Shown here in pieces: positions 1 through 11,301 of a stretch of 64,000 bases of DNA. The notes under the pieces were generated by a model. That model worked only from the letters and a program-made list of their open reading frames with translations, was not told the DNA's origin and made no database searches. Every line of letters begins with the position of its first letter. Position 1 is the stretch's first letter. A program made the translations under genes and the position numbers. Origin of the DNA: Diphasiastrum complanatum (Eukaryota; Streptophyta; Lycopodiopsida; Lycopodiales; Lycopodiaceae); contig CM055111.1 of the NCBI GenBank assembly GCA_029204225.1, positions 14,691,861 to 14,755,860 of the forward strand. The letters are read 5' to 3'.

Positions 1-2837
1 ACCTGAAGAACACGTGCCAGAATTGAAAGAGATTTACGATGGCCTAGCTAGGATGTAGCCAATGAATCTTGCTGAATCGGGAGAATCGGAAAAGATTGTA
101 CAAGTTGGATCACAACTTAATCCTGAACAATATCAAGCACTATGCGTGTTACTTATTAAGTATCAGGACTGCTTTGCATGGACTTATCAAGATCTGAAGG
201 GTATTCCAACATCAATGATTGAACATACCATACCTTTAGTACCTAATGCAATTCCAAAGGTTACAAAGTTCTGTCGTTGTAATCCTAATGTTGCAGATCT
301 GATAAAGAAAGAACTTCAGAGATTGCTTGACGCCGATTTCATTTATGAGATCGAGCATATCGACTGAATCTCATCGATTGTCATTGTTCCTAAGAAGAAT
401 GGGAAATTGAGAATCTATGTTAATCTCAAAGCGTTGAACAAAGTGAATCGGAAGGATCACTTTCCGTTACCTTTTACTGAAGGCATTTTGGATCGCCTTG
501 TTGGAGCAGAAGCTTATAGTTTCTTGAATGGATTTAGTGGTTACAACTAGGTTAAGATTGCACCTGCCGATCGCCACAAAACAGCCTTTGCAACAGAATG
601 GGACACCTATGCTTACAAAGTAATGTCGTTTGGACTCTGTATGCACCAAGTTCATTCCAAAGAGTAATGCAATTTGCTTTTAAAGATTATCTGCAAAAAT
701 TTCTTAAAATTTATTTGGATGACCTAGGAGTCCATAGTACAGATACATACCACCTGGATCGATTGGAGAAAGTATTTGAAAGATGCCACAAATATCAGAT
801 TTCTCTAAATTCAAAAAAATGTCAGATATGGATTTCCCACGGAGTTGTGCTTGGACATGTGATATCGAGACAGGGTATTGCCACAGATTATTCTAAGACC
901 AAGGTTATTGTGAAATTGCCACCGCCAACAACAATTCGTGGAGTTTATGTGTTTATGGGTCATGCGAACTACTATCGAATTTTTATTATCTTATTTGCAG
1001 ATTTAGCACGACCTACATACACACTAACTATTGTTCCTATTTGGACAGTAGAGGCGTTAGAAGCCTTTGAAAAGTTAAAAAAAGCATTAACTTCGGCACC
1101 AATACTGCATTCTCCAGATTGGACGATAGAATTCCATGTTCATACAGATGTCCTAAAATACGCCATTGGATCAGTTTTGACGCAGCCGGGTGATTATAAG
1201 AAGGACTATCCTATACGATTTGCAAGCAGACAACTTACAGATCCGGAGAAGAATTATTCAACAACAGAACGTGAAGCGTTAGCCATGATTTTTTTTGTTC
1301 AAAAATTTCGTCACAACCTCATGGAAACGCACTTTGCATTTTATACGGATCACCAGCCGTTACTTTACTTGGTAAACAAGATGTGCAATACTGGACGTAT
1401 TGCAAGATGGTTATTGTTATTGACTAAATTTGACTTTCGAATTGTGGTTGCAAAGAGGAAGCAACATCATCTAGCCGATCATGTTTCACGAATCGAATCC
1501 GCACCAGTTAATACTGAAGTGGATGAATGAACTACCAGATGCTGCATTGTTCTATGTTGAAGCAGTACCGGAGTGGGCAGCAGATATTGTTGAGTACCTG
1601 ATGCGAGGACAACCAAATGACTCCTTGACAAAAGTATAGAAGCCACAATTGATTCATAAGGGTCAACCTTATCAATTAATTGTAGGACAATTGTATCTTT
1701 GTGGATCAGACAATATTCTACGAAGATGTGTTTTATCACATCAAGTACCAGATTTAATCATGTTTTCACATGATGGCATGGGCGGTTGACACTTCTCTAC
1801 AGATATTACTGTTCGCAAACTTTTGCAATCAGGTTGTTGGTGGCCTACGCTAAGGACACAGAAAATTTTATTCAGACATGTGATGTTTGCCAGCGAGCAC
1901 GACGGCCTACTCAACAGAATTATGAACCCTTGCATTCGGTTTATCGCAAGCACCATTTGAAAAATGGGGACTGGATTATGTTGGTTCTATTCATCCTACC
2001 GCGCAAGGATCTTAGGCCCGATACATTATCGTAGCAACTGATTATATGACCAAGTGGGTTGAAGCCAAAGTTGTCAAAGTTGCTGATGCAAAATCTACGA
2101 CCAAGTTTCTATATGAAAATATTATAATCATATTTGGTTGTCCAATCGAGATTGTCAGTGACCGGGGTACACACTTTGATAATCAAAAAATAAAGTATTT
2201 ACTAGAAGATTTTTTTGTTATACACAGATTTAGTACTCCCTACTATCCCAGAGGGAATGGCCAAGCTGAATCTTTCAATAAGATTCTCTGCACCATTATG
2301 ACAAAGATAGTTGAAGCGAGTCGGTCTGATTGGGAACATAAACCGTATGCAGCGTTATGGGCATTCAGGACTGCTTACAAAAATAGTACAAATCAAACAC
2401 CTTTTCAACTGGTCTATGGTCAAGATGTTGTCATGTCGATTGAATTTTTAATTCCATCTTTACGCATAGCAGCAACGGAACGATTAAATGATGATAAGTC
2501 TTTACAACTCCGTCATGACACGTTGCAAAAATAATGTGAAACCCGATTGATGGCAGTTCATGCGTTAGCAACAGAGAAAGCCTGCCGCAAGGCATGGCAC
2601 GATCATCGATTGCACAAAAAAGATCTGAAAGCAGGAGATCTTGTATTGATGTACAAAACCAAACTGATCAAGGAAAAGTTAAAATTTACCGGTGAACGCT
2701 CATATAAAGTAAAGGAAATCCTGAATTGTGACGCAATAATTTTTGAGCACTTGGATGGAAAACGATTTGATACTCCGGTGAATGGCAGCCGATTACGCAA
2801 GTTTTGGCAGCCTGTTCCACCAGTTCAGCAAGCCTGA
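1..2837 (+). mobile_element. Gyp-1: Ty3/gypsy pol region (RT, RNase H, integrase), broken
   Basis: This is the pol part of an LTR retrotransposon; the 5' LTR, gag and most of the protease lie off the left edge. Readable in order: linker and RT N-terminus (about 62-367), RT palm with the YLDD catalytic box and RNase H with an HTD motif (598-1530), the integrase zinc-binding H2C2 part (about 1786-2034), the integrase core (2046-2534, including DRGTHF and the NGQAE region) and the integrase C-terminus (2547-2837). Gene order RT-RH-INT is that of Ty3/gypsy. The same family occurs at 52199-59833, where the region is less decayed. The copy is a fossil with roughly six to eight breaks. Family membership is firm; the lineage (Athila/Tat-like, from the tRNA-Asp primer site of its relative and the extra 3' ORF) is inferred. 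Confidence 0.93.
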
Positions 2838-3428
2838 TCTCAATGGTTCTTTTGATTTTATTTGTTTTTCAATTTTTTGTTTTCAGTATTTAAATTGCTG
2901 AGTTTTCTGAAAAAAGATAGTTAAAAAGAAAATTGAGAAAAGACTGATGAGCAAAAGTCAGAAAGTCATCAGCATGGGAAAAAGAAAGCACAATAATTTT
3001 TGATGGAAAATGCCTTGGAAAATCACTGTTTTAGTCAGATATGGCCTATACAGTACCAGAAACCTTCGCTGAGCTCTCAAACTGTACATCCACTCTAGAT
3101 TTATCTAATTTGAGTTGAGCGAAGGTTCCTGTCCAAAAAAATCCAGTTTTTGAGTCAGACAAAGGATCAGTAATATGCCATTTTGGGAACCTTTGTCGAG
3201 CACCTTAACCTCATTATGAACCTTCGTCGATCTGTTAGATGATCTTAGAATGTCCAAATTAGGTTGTCCATCGGTTTAGATTGTGAAAAAAAACATTTAT
3301 GACAGTACTTGGATGAAGGATCCTCCTAGGCAAAGGTTCATCCTTCGCCAGCCCTAGAAAACGTTCGCTTGATAGGTTCAGATCCCCAAAAACCTTCGTC
3401 GAGATTTTTATAGCCTATTTTTACAGTA
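2838..3428 (+). other. Gyp-1 spacer between pol and the 3' ORF, with CCTTCGCC-type repeats
   Basis: No coding signal is seen. The stretch carries several copies of a short motif close to AACCTTCGCCGA, in both orientations, for example near 3060, 3120, 3225, 3325, 3345 and 3395. The same motif crowds the matching spacer (56090-56460) and the 5' leader (28440-29075) of Gyp-2, so it belongs to the family and is not chance decay. Confidence 0.7.
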
Positions 3429-6400
3429 TTGTACATGCCTGCCAATTTTTGTTCAGAATTGATTAGCCAAACTAGTATTCAGTGTTATGGACCCACCAAA
3501 TTCACCTATAAGTTGGCTGAATTCGATTCATTCCTCACTTGTGCTAGAGAAGCTCTTGCGAATTTTTTCCGTGACCAAAGCCTTCCAAACTTCCTGACTT
3601 GCTTTTTGATACACTCTCACGTGTCTTACATTTTCTTTTTTCTCATCATGTCTTCTATCGATACTTCCCAATCTCCGTGCTATACTATCCATCGTGATGT
3701 CCCATTTGCAACGGACATCATGATCCTTCCTAGCACAAGCATGGTCACTCAGTGGATGACCCTTGCGGAGCCTCTGCTCACTGCAATGGGTATTCACGAG
3801 AGAGCCTTTTATGGCAGAATCAACATGGATTTCATTACTCTTGCCTTTAGTACGTGGAAGGAAGAGAAATCCAAATTTAAATCACTTTCCAGGAGCCACA
3901 CACAAGATGCACGTCACTGAGGCCGCCTTGTAGCCATAGGCATAACATCCGGTACACAGGCCTCACCCAATCACAAGCAGGCCATCAAGCCATACATTGA
4001 CCTCACCAATGATCTGCATTGGACCAATGACGGATACCTTCTGGAAGCCATCACTGAGCCTTCAATACACGCTACTGCCTAGCTACTGAACAACTTCCTG
4101 ATGGTTGGCAACCTCAGGAAAGACCACATCACATCACAAATCCTCCATAGGATAGTGGACTCCTACACCAAGTTGGCCAAAGCCCCTCTTGAACCATATA
4201 ATTGGTTCAAGACTGTTTCTGGTGAGATCAAATGAGCTATTAAGGCCAATACTAAGCAGCAGTTTGTTGCTGGCTCTTTATTGTCTCTTCTAGCCACTTC
4301 TCACCTAGAAAACCAAATCCATGGTCTCCACCTGGATTTTGTGCTTTTGGAATATGAAGAAGCACCGGCCGAGTCATCTCACCAGGCCCCGAGTTCTCAT
4401 AGTCGTCGTTGTCCACGCAGCGAGATCGTCATTCCTGACTCGCCTTTCGCATCACGATGTCATACTAGGCATACATCGTCAGCTGCGCTTCCACCTCCTG
4501 TTGCTGTTCTCACTGAACTTTCCATTCCCTCCGCCTCTGATGCTTCTCTCGCCTCTGCTGGGCCTACCATTCCCATCATAGTTGCCCAGGCCGTCTCAAC
4601 CCTGCACACCAAAGCCACTTCATTAAACACGCAATTTTTTATGGATATGTCCAATGATTTTGACCCCCTTGGGGTCGCCAAAATTTTTGAAATGGCTCGG
4701 AGCCCTGCGACCTTTGACCTCCAATCTTCTGGAAGAGGATTTGAGCATATCCATGACACTACTGATGATGTTGAAGATGTCATCCAGCAACCTCACAAGC
4801 AAGATAGCTTAGTTGCACTTCGGGTCCACAAAGTTGTGAAATCACCGAAACAGTTCGACGCCACTGTGCCTGAGGGTTTCGAGGAGGAAGACATTTTCGA
4901 AGAAGAAGAAGTACTGGCACCTATTCCATGCCAACCAAGGACCGTACATTAAATCCTCTTGCTGGTACCACCTCCACGACAGTCGATTCTAGTGGTGCTC
5001 TCGGTTTGGTCTCAAGCCTTGTGCAAGTGGTCCAGTCTATGCTTGACAAGACAAAAGAAATGGAGCAGAGAATTTTTGATATGGGGTCCGAAAACACTCT
5101 GATCAGCCAGAAGTTTGTCCAGTTGGATCGAGAGTTAAAGATTGCCAAACATCATGAAGACAAGGCTGAAACCGAAAAGAAGTTGGCCCAGCAACAAACT
5201 GATCACTTGGAAGACTATATTAGCTCTCTACAAAACGCCCTGACAACTGCACATGATCAGGTGGATAAGGCCGTGCAGGATGCAAAACAACAGGTGCAAT
5301 TGCTGAAGAGTCAATTGTAGATGGCGGAACAAGATCACATGTGTCTCCAAGGTGAATTGGATGCGACCACCCTTGAGCGTGATGCTTATCTTCAAACGCA
5401 AATACCAGATCATCCAGTCACACCCATTGAGATCGCATAATTGTTCAAGAAAGTGGAAACATACAAAGTGTCCCTTCAGGGATTCCAAGGCCGCTTTGAC
5501 AGGTTCAAAGGAGTAGCTTCAACCGAGTTGGCAAAGGCTAAAGAGACCATCACCACCTATGAAAAAGCAGCTGTTCAGGTATTGGAAGCCGGACCACAAA
5601 TCCCCATAACGGTCATGCCACAATTCTCCCCTTCATGCCAAAAAGATGTACAAATGGATACATGGGTAGATTCCAGCATGGACAAGGGGGGAGGTCCAAA
5701 TATAGCAAAACAATTGCCAATCTTACCAACAGTACAAGAAGGTCCATCCTCATCAAGGACCACACCTCTATTCAGAAAGCCCATCAGCGTTGAGGACCAG
5801 ATCCAAACCTTCTTAAAGCAACATCCGCATGAGTCCTCGCGTGGGGGTTGGGTTCTGAAGTTTAAGACCTTCGAGATAGAGGCCGACAAAGAGTTGGACA
5901 AAGTACCTGCATTGGGAGAGCAATGGCATGGATAATTACAGTGTTTAAGAAAACTACATATTCAATCAGAAGTTACGTCGCCAGCCCTCAATCAGGAGTT
6001 ACGTCGTCAGCCCTCACCAATTGCGGGTCGACCCTTATTATGTGCCAATGTCGTGAAGGAATCAATGGAAAGATTTGGGATTGGATATGGACAAAATCAC
6101 CATCCATACGTCCAATTGGCCAATCATCCATCAGCCCTACAGCTGGACCATCTCAATGGACTTCCACCGAGCCTTTCAAGCTTATCAGAGAGAGTATGTC
6201 CACTCTCCAGATCCAACGGTGCGACAATCGGCAATGTTTGCTAAAGATCTAACTTTGTTGGCGTCAGTGGCAACTAGATGGGACGATTGCCTCCCTCCTC
6301 TGGCATTCGATCCAAATAAGTCGATGGCCTCAGAGCAAATCAAAGATCAGCTGCCGGTTGCTCGTTTATACTTTCGTGCAGCAAGGATGGGAGGCTCCTG

Positions 6401-6608
6401 GGAATCACGCTTCACATCATGGACAACCTCAAAGTGGATTGTCGGAGCCCACCGTTGTTTTCTGCCACACACTTTGGACTTTAATATTGCACGCCTCGAC
6501 TTTATGGAGAAGGTGCAGTACATTCAATCAAGATTTGGCGTGAAGCAAATAAAAGTCCCCAATAACTGCATATTGCAGGTGTTGTGGGACCGCCACCAAT
6601 TTTGGTAG
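3429..6608 (+). mobile_element. Gyp-1 extra ORF between pol and 3' LTR, broken
   Basis: A long formerly coding stretch in the position where Athila-type elements carry an env-like or additional ORF. The N-terminal part (about 3648-3920) is globular, a middle Pro/Ser-rich acidic part follows (about 4281-4952), and 5050-5320 encodes a heptad-rich coiled coil (Gln/Lys/Glu/Leu pattern). The C-terminal part (about 6075-6608) is again globular and contains a PDPTVRQSAMFAKDLTLL stretch. The parallel copy at 52993-56089 has the same parts. I see no clear membrane segment, so calling it an envelope is not supported; I do not recognise the protein. It is a fossil with roughly eight breaks. Confidence 0.75.
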
Positions 6609-6615
6609 GGGATAC

Positions 6616-7348
6616 TGTTGGACGGTTTGCAGATCCCAAGGCAACCCTAACCCTAGTTAATAAGTGAGAGAGATTTGGCACCCTGCGTGTGTAAGTCCAA
6701 CCCGATGATCACATAGTTATTTGATTAGTTACAAGTCAATAAAAGGACTTAGGCCTTTTTGCGAGACTTTTAATGTCGCAGGGCCTAAATGTCAAGTTAG
6801 TGAATAAAGTTGGATTTCCCTCCTATTTGGATGGTTCCCACACTTTTTTAAATTTGAATAATTAGGGAGGCAAAAATGGACCGATAGGATTCAGAGGCCA
6901 GGGTCCTCCTCTCTACTATAAAAAGGGACCAACTCAAGTTCCTACACATGTTCATTTCCTCATTTCAATAAAGCAAATTGGTTCTCTTCAGGAATGGATT
7001 GATGAATGTCCTTGCTCTCTATCACTTTTCCTCCATCTCTCATGCTTTCTTTGGATTTTGCTAATTGTTGGATTGAATCTTATTGGGATTGTATGTTGTT
7101 ATACTTTTTATGAGAGAGAAAGGGAGAGAGAGAAAGAGTAAGTTATCTTGTTGTGTTTGGATAGTGCTAATGGATCGTAGGGTTAATGGATGTTAGAGTT
7201 AGATTTGGATCCTCCATTCATGTTGAAATCTGAACTATACTATCGCTCTCATGGGAACGAACCTACGCGTGACAACTAACTTCGTCTCTTTGATGCTAGA
7301 TTGACTAGATCTTGGTTTCAAGTTAGGCAAGGAAAGAAACCCACTACA
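6616..7348 (+). repeat. Gyp-1 3' LTR
   Basis: The 733-bp repeat starts TGTTGGAC and ends CCACTACA, preceded by a polypurine tract at about 6600-6615 (ggtaggggatac). It aligns end to end with the Gyp-2 LTRs at 27365-28106 and 52199-52942, at an eye-estimated 93-94% identity, lower than those two share with each other. A TATA box (ctactataaaaaggg) lies near 6914 and a purine-rich GA stretch near 7110-7140. Confidence 0.92.
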
Positions 7349-7700
7349 AAGCTAGTTGGAGAAGCCATAGTGTAGACTAGTTGGGAGACTGCCATAGTCA
7401 TGCTAGTTGGAGCCATAGCCAGTATGGATGCTGAAGATCCAACATTGGTGCCGTTACCGCTCTTTTTCTCAATTTCTCTCCGTTTCTAGCTACAATTTTT
7501 GCTTGTTCTTGTTTTTGCTTATTATACGTGTCTAGTTGCGCTTCTCGTTCTTGCTTGTTTTATTTTTGCATCCTTCCTGCATTTTTTTTTTGCTACGGCG
7601 CCAATGTTGTATCTTCAACATCCACACCGGCTATGGCTCCAACTAGCATGACTATGGCAGTCTCCCAACTAGTCTACGCTATGGCTTCTCCAACTAGCTT
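7349..7700. repeat. Long near-perfect inverted repeat (arms of about 79 bp)
   Basis: Left arm 7349-7427 and right arm 7622-7700 are reverse complements with only a few mismatches, separated by about 194 bp. Each arm is itself built from about three degenerate copies of a ~26-bp unit of the type ctagttggagaagccatag. The arms start exactly where the Gyp-1 LTR ends. The loop contains a degenerate gypsy primer-site-like sequence (ttggtgccgttaccgc, near 7446). A short ORF through the right arm (7528-7794) has no recognisable domain and is not called as a gene. Confidence 0.85.
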
Positions 7701-8341
7701 GGATATGGATGCAAGAAAGATAGTCATGGGCATGGTGGTGAGTATTCTGATGGGTAAGATCCACTCTTGTCTCATTTCTCTACTTAGGAACTGACTCAAA
7801 TGACGGCTTAACCTAATTCAATGACGGTTTAACCTAAAATCTCCTCCTCTAAGGCTTACCCTACTAGAGAATGGAGGGCCTAGATTAACTTAACCTGTTG
7901 CCAAATGAATAATATACAATACAATGTGAAGTAACATAGTACATGAAACCACACAAGGGAGAACACTCAGAAAGAAAGATAGGCCTGTATTGCAAATGAG
8001 GTTCTTCTCGAAAATGGACTCTTCCACTCCTATTTATACTTGGAGTGGTGGTCACTTACAGAAATGCACTGTGGGACAAGTTAGCCACATAGACTAACTT
8101 AACTTTGAATCACACTGGTGCCACGGGACAAACCCCCAATAGGCCTTTGTGACTAACTTTTACATAACTTGAAATTACATATCTATGTGTAGTGCCCATG
8201 GCAATTTAAACTTAGAACTAAATAACTTAAGCTAGTACGGATACCGTAAAAGCCTAAACTTGTTGGGCAAGTTCTACGTTTAAATCCTATCACGCTTGTA
8301 TTTTTGAAGATGTTCCATGTAGGATGGCTAGAATATTCCTT
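7701..8341. other. Non-coding stretch, possible LTR-like promoter on the minus strand
   Basis: No ORF of interest. Read on the minus strand it has a good TATA box (agtataaatagg, near 8033), which suggests a solo or truncated terminal repeat of an unidentified element. The boundaries are not defined; copia C begins abruptly at about 8342. Confidence 0.35.
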
Positions 8342-9121
8342 GGAATATCAGTCTACACCAACAAATCTACTAAAATCATCAATGAAAGTTACATACTTCT
8401 TAGTTCCACTATTGCTAATTGTAGTAATTCCATGAATATTTGAATGTACAACTTGAAAAGGCTTTGTAGATATAGATGTAGATCTAGTATAAGGTAGTCT
8501 ATGTGACTTTGACAAATCACAAGACTCACAAACATGATTGATATTTTCTAAGAAACTTGGAAGACCAATCACAACCTTCTTTCTAGCCATTACCTCCAAT
8601 GACTTGAAGTTGAGTTGCCCCATCCGGTCATGTGTGAACTTGCTCCAGTATCAATCCACCAAGGATCTAGATCTCCATCATTAGCAAGAATACATGAAGA
8701 CATCACAAAAGCATCATCATTTGCATCTTGAACAGCCAAACCATCCTCATCAAGAGTAAGATGACCTTGCTTGTCTCCTTGATCTCTCTTCTTCTTGTAG
8801 GACTCACTTGCAAAGTGTCCTTTGATGCCACAATAGAAGCACTTGAGCCTTGATCTATCATTCTTTTTCCCACTTGAAGAAGCATCCACTTGATCTTGTC
8901 CTTTAGACCACTTACTTTTGGTTTTGCCTTTGAATTTGTCCTTTGTGAACATAGCATCCTTTTGAAGTGTCAATGTAGATCCACTTCTTCCTTGAAGGCT
9001 ATATTCCTCATTGATCAAGATCTCTTGAAGATCCATCAAACTTGGCAAAGTCTTTTGAATAGCAATACTTTGAACAATGTTAGCATGAGCATCCAACAAG
9101 CCATTAAAAATCACTTGAATA
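8342..9121 (-). mobile_element. Copia C, 3' portion: gag end, protease, start of integrase (broken)
   Basis: Read on the minus strand this holds the gag C-terminus with a CCHC zinc knuckle (CFYCGIKGHFASE), the protease motif WWIDTGASSHM, and then the GAG-pre-integrase region and the start of the integrase core (near 8348-8623, ending FIDDFSRF). It is the continuation of the gag fragment at 13557-14004; the two were separated by insertion of element A between duplicated GAATA sites (9117-9121 and 13557-13561). The element is truncated at about 8342 and its 3' half, including the 3' LTR, is not in the window. A few breaks are visible. Confidence 0.88.
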
Positions 9122-9817
9122 TGTGAAATTACTATACTTTAGGACCATAAATGGATCTACAAAAGATCCACAAGAGTGATTGGATGCTTGCTTAACAATC
9201 TATCAAAAAACTAGACACAAAAAAGTTGATCTAGATTGGCAATTTGACAAACAACAAGCATTAACAATCAAAAGCATTGATAAACATTGAAATACGAGCC
9301 CACACGTGTGTACTACAGGCTGTAGTACGGCCTTCAACCTGAGAAACAAGTAGAAATTGGTTTGGTTTGGATCACAAAAACTCAATGTACATAGTGAACT
9401 AGCTTGAGATTGCCAATGAGCTCCAAAAATTTTCTATCTTCTCACTATGGAGAGAGGGAATACATAGCAAATTCGACTTCCTTCTTGAAGTTAGGTGGAT
9501 TTCCAGCATGTAATAAGGAAGTTAACTCACTCTCCTTGACCTAAACTGAAACCCTAGTCTATTTCCTAGAATTATGCTTGGTAGGTAGCTAGTTGGTCAA
9601 ATTTTCACCTTAAACTTAGGTGTAGGTCCTATAAAGTAGGGATGACTACCAAATAGACATGACCAACTCTCTTGACTTGACCTAACCTACATTAGGATGG
9701 TCTTCCCATGTGTCATCATGGCCTCACATGTGTGGGACCCACTTGTGTACACAATTTACACTATTCTACATGGTTTTTGATCAAGCTAGATTTGCCAATT
9801 TTTGGCAATTCTTCACA
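9122..9817 (-). repeat. Copia A 3' LTR
   Basis: In element orientation this is the 3' LTR (TGTGAAG...TTTCACA), adjacent to the polypurine tract. It contains the palindrome cacacgtgtg near 9303. A truncated near-identical relative lies at 60777-61295. Confidence 0.93.
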
Positions 9818-9992
9818 CTCCTCCTCAAATTTAGCTTGATCTATCTACAACTCTCTTGCTAGATGAATGAATGCTTTTAATAGTGTCTAAAAAATCCAGC
9901 ATGATGTCCATGAAAGATCTTTCACCACCTCTTAGAGGATCCCTTACAAGATGTTCCATAATGTGTCTATATACTTGTAGCACACTTCAAAA

Positions 9993-11288
9993 CTAAACAT
10001 CATGCCAAGCCATGGATTCCAAGGCATTTTGTGCACTTGAAGATACATCAATTAAAATGTTAAGTGCATAAATAATGTTGCCAAAGACAACTTGCCTTGC
10101 TTGATCCATATGATTGAGCCTTGATGGCTCTATCTTGATACTCAAGATTCTTCTTGGAGTCCTCGGGTCTTGAGCTTGATCCTCCACTTGACTTGACTCC
10201 AAAACATCAATGAATTGAATAAGGTGTTGATCCAAAGGTGCTTCTTCAAGTTTACAAATCTTCCACTCTTGAAATATCACATTTTCACCAGTGACAAATT
10301 CTTTGGTTGAAAACAAGTAGATTCTACAATCTCTACTTGAAGAGCAAAACACTACCATTATTCCTATCATTGAAATATGATAATCTTTGGTCCTTACATT
10401 GGAATGATCATGCACAAAGCATGTGGACACAAAGATTTCCAAAGCAAATGATGTTTCATCTTTCATGACTCTATTCAAACTATTACAAAAATAGCTATCC
10501 AATGAAATTGCTTTATCAACAACAAATGTAGATTTCAAAGCATCCGATTTCATTGTCTTGTCATACAAAGTAATAAACACCATGAATCTTAAAGATAAGA
10601 AACAAGTCACCTCATGTCTACTACTACTTTCCAAAAAGTATTCAAAGATAGTAGACTCTCCAATGCTCACCACCCTTGCAAGATGCACACTTGAATGGAC
10701 AATTTGCATGCAATTTGATGACTTGGCCATTGTCATTGAGGACTCCCTTGGAACTCTCATGCTTTGAGGCTGATCCTCAAGATCTTCCTCCTTTTGATGC
10801 TCCTCCTCAATGCAAGCAAGATCACACTTTGCCAAGATCTCCTCTTGAGTGACCTCCTCCTTTGCCAAGCTCATTCTTTCAAAAGCAACACTAGCTTCCA
10901 ACTTAAACAATCTTCCATGTTTAAATCCCTTTGCAATGCAAACATCATTCTTCAAGATGAAGCAAACACCATGCTTAAAGTGGACATCCAAACCACTTTC
11001 TAAGAGTAGACCAACACTAAGCATATTCTTGGTGATTGATGATACATAAAGGACATTTTCTAGATCCATGCATTTTGAGGATTCTAGACACAAAGAGATG
11101 GTGCCAACACCATCTATCCTACACTCTTCATCATTTGCAGTAAAGACAAACTTTTTAGCAGCATTGAAAGAGTGTAAGGTTGAGAAAAAGTCCTTTTCAC
11201 AAGACATGTGGGAGCTAGCCCCACTGTCAAACCACCAATTGTCTCTTGAATTGCTATTGCTTGTTGGTGAGGATGTAGATGCCATCAA
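9993..11288 (-). CDS. Copia A second ORF: retropepsin plus unusual tail (431 aa)
   Basis: The N-terminal part holds the copia protease signature WWFDSGASSHM at about residues 18-28 and the typical following region. The rest is not normal copia pol: there is no integrase catalytic core and no RT. Around residues 290-345 it resembles the far C-terminus of copia integrase (a FVSTCFVHDHS stretch, then YLFSTKEFVTGENVIFQE), so the middle of pol appears to be lost or replaced. The remaining 90 residues are unrecognised. The long uninterrupted frame suggests it was still selected when last active, or that the insertion is young. Confidence 0.8.
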   Translation of the reverse strand: MMASTSSPTSNSNSRDNWWFDSGASSHMSCEKDFFSTLHSFNAAKKFVFTANDEECRIDGVGTISLCLESSKCMDLENVLYVSSITKNMLSVGLLLESGLDVHFKHGVCFILKNDVCIAKGFKHGRLFKLEASVAFERMSLAKEEVTQEEILAKCDLACIEEEHQKEEDLEDQPQSMRVPRESSMTMAKSSNCMQIVHSSVHLARVVSIGESTIFEYFLESSSRHEVTCFLSLRFMVFITLYDKTMKSDALKSTFVVDKAISLDSYFCNSLNRVMKDETSFALEIFVSTCFVHDHSNVRTKDYHISMIGIMVVFCSSSRDCRIYLFSTKEFVTGENVIFQEWKICKLEEAPLDQHLIQFIDVLESSQVEDQAQDPRTPRRILSIKIEPSRLNHMDQARQVVFGNIIYALNILIDVSSSAQNALESMAWHDV

Positions 11289-11301
11289 GAATACATCTAC
11301 T

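Noticed and set aside
7528-7794. 88-residue ORF with an N-terminal Cys/Phe-rich hydrophobic run, as a secreted protein
   Set aside because: It runs through one arm of the inverted repeat and low-complexity T-rich loop sequence; no independent support.
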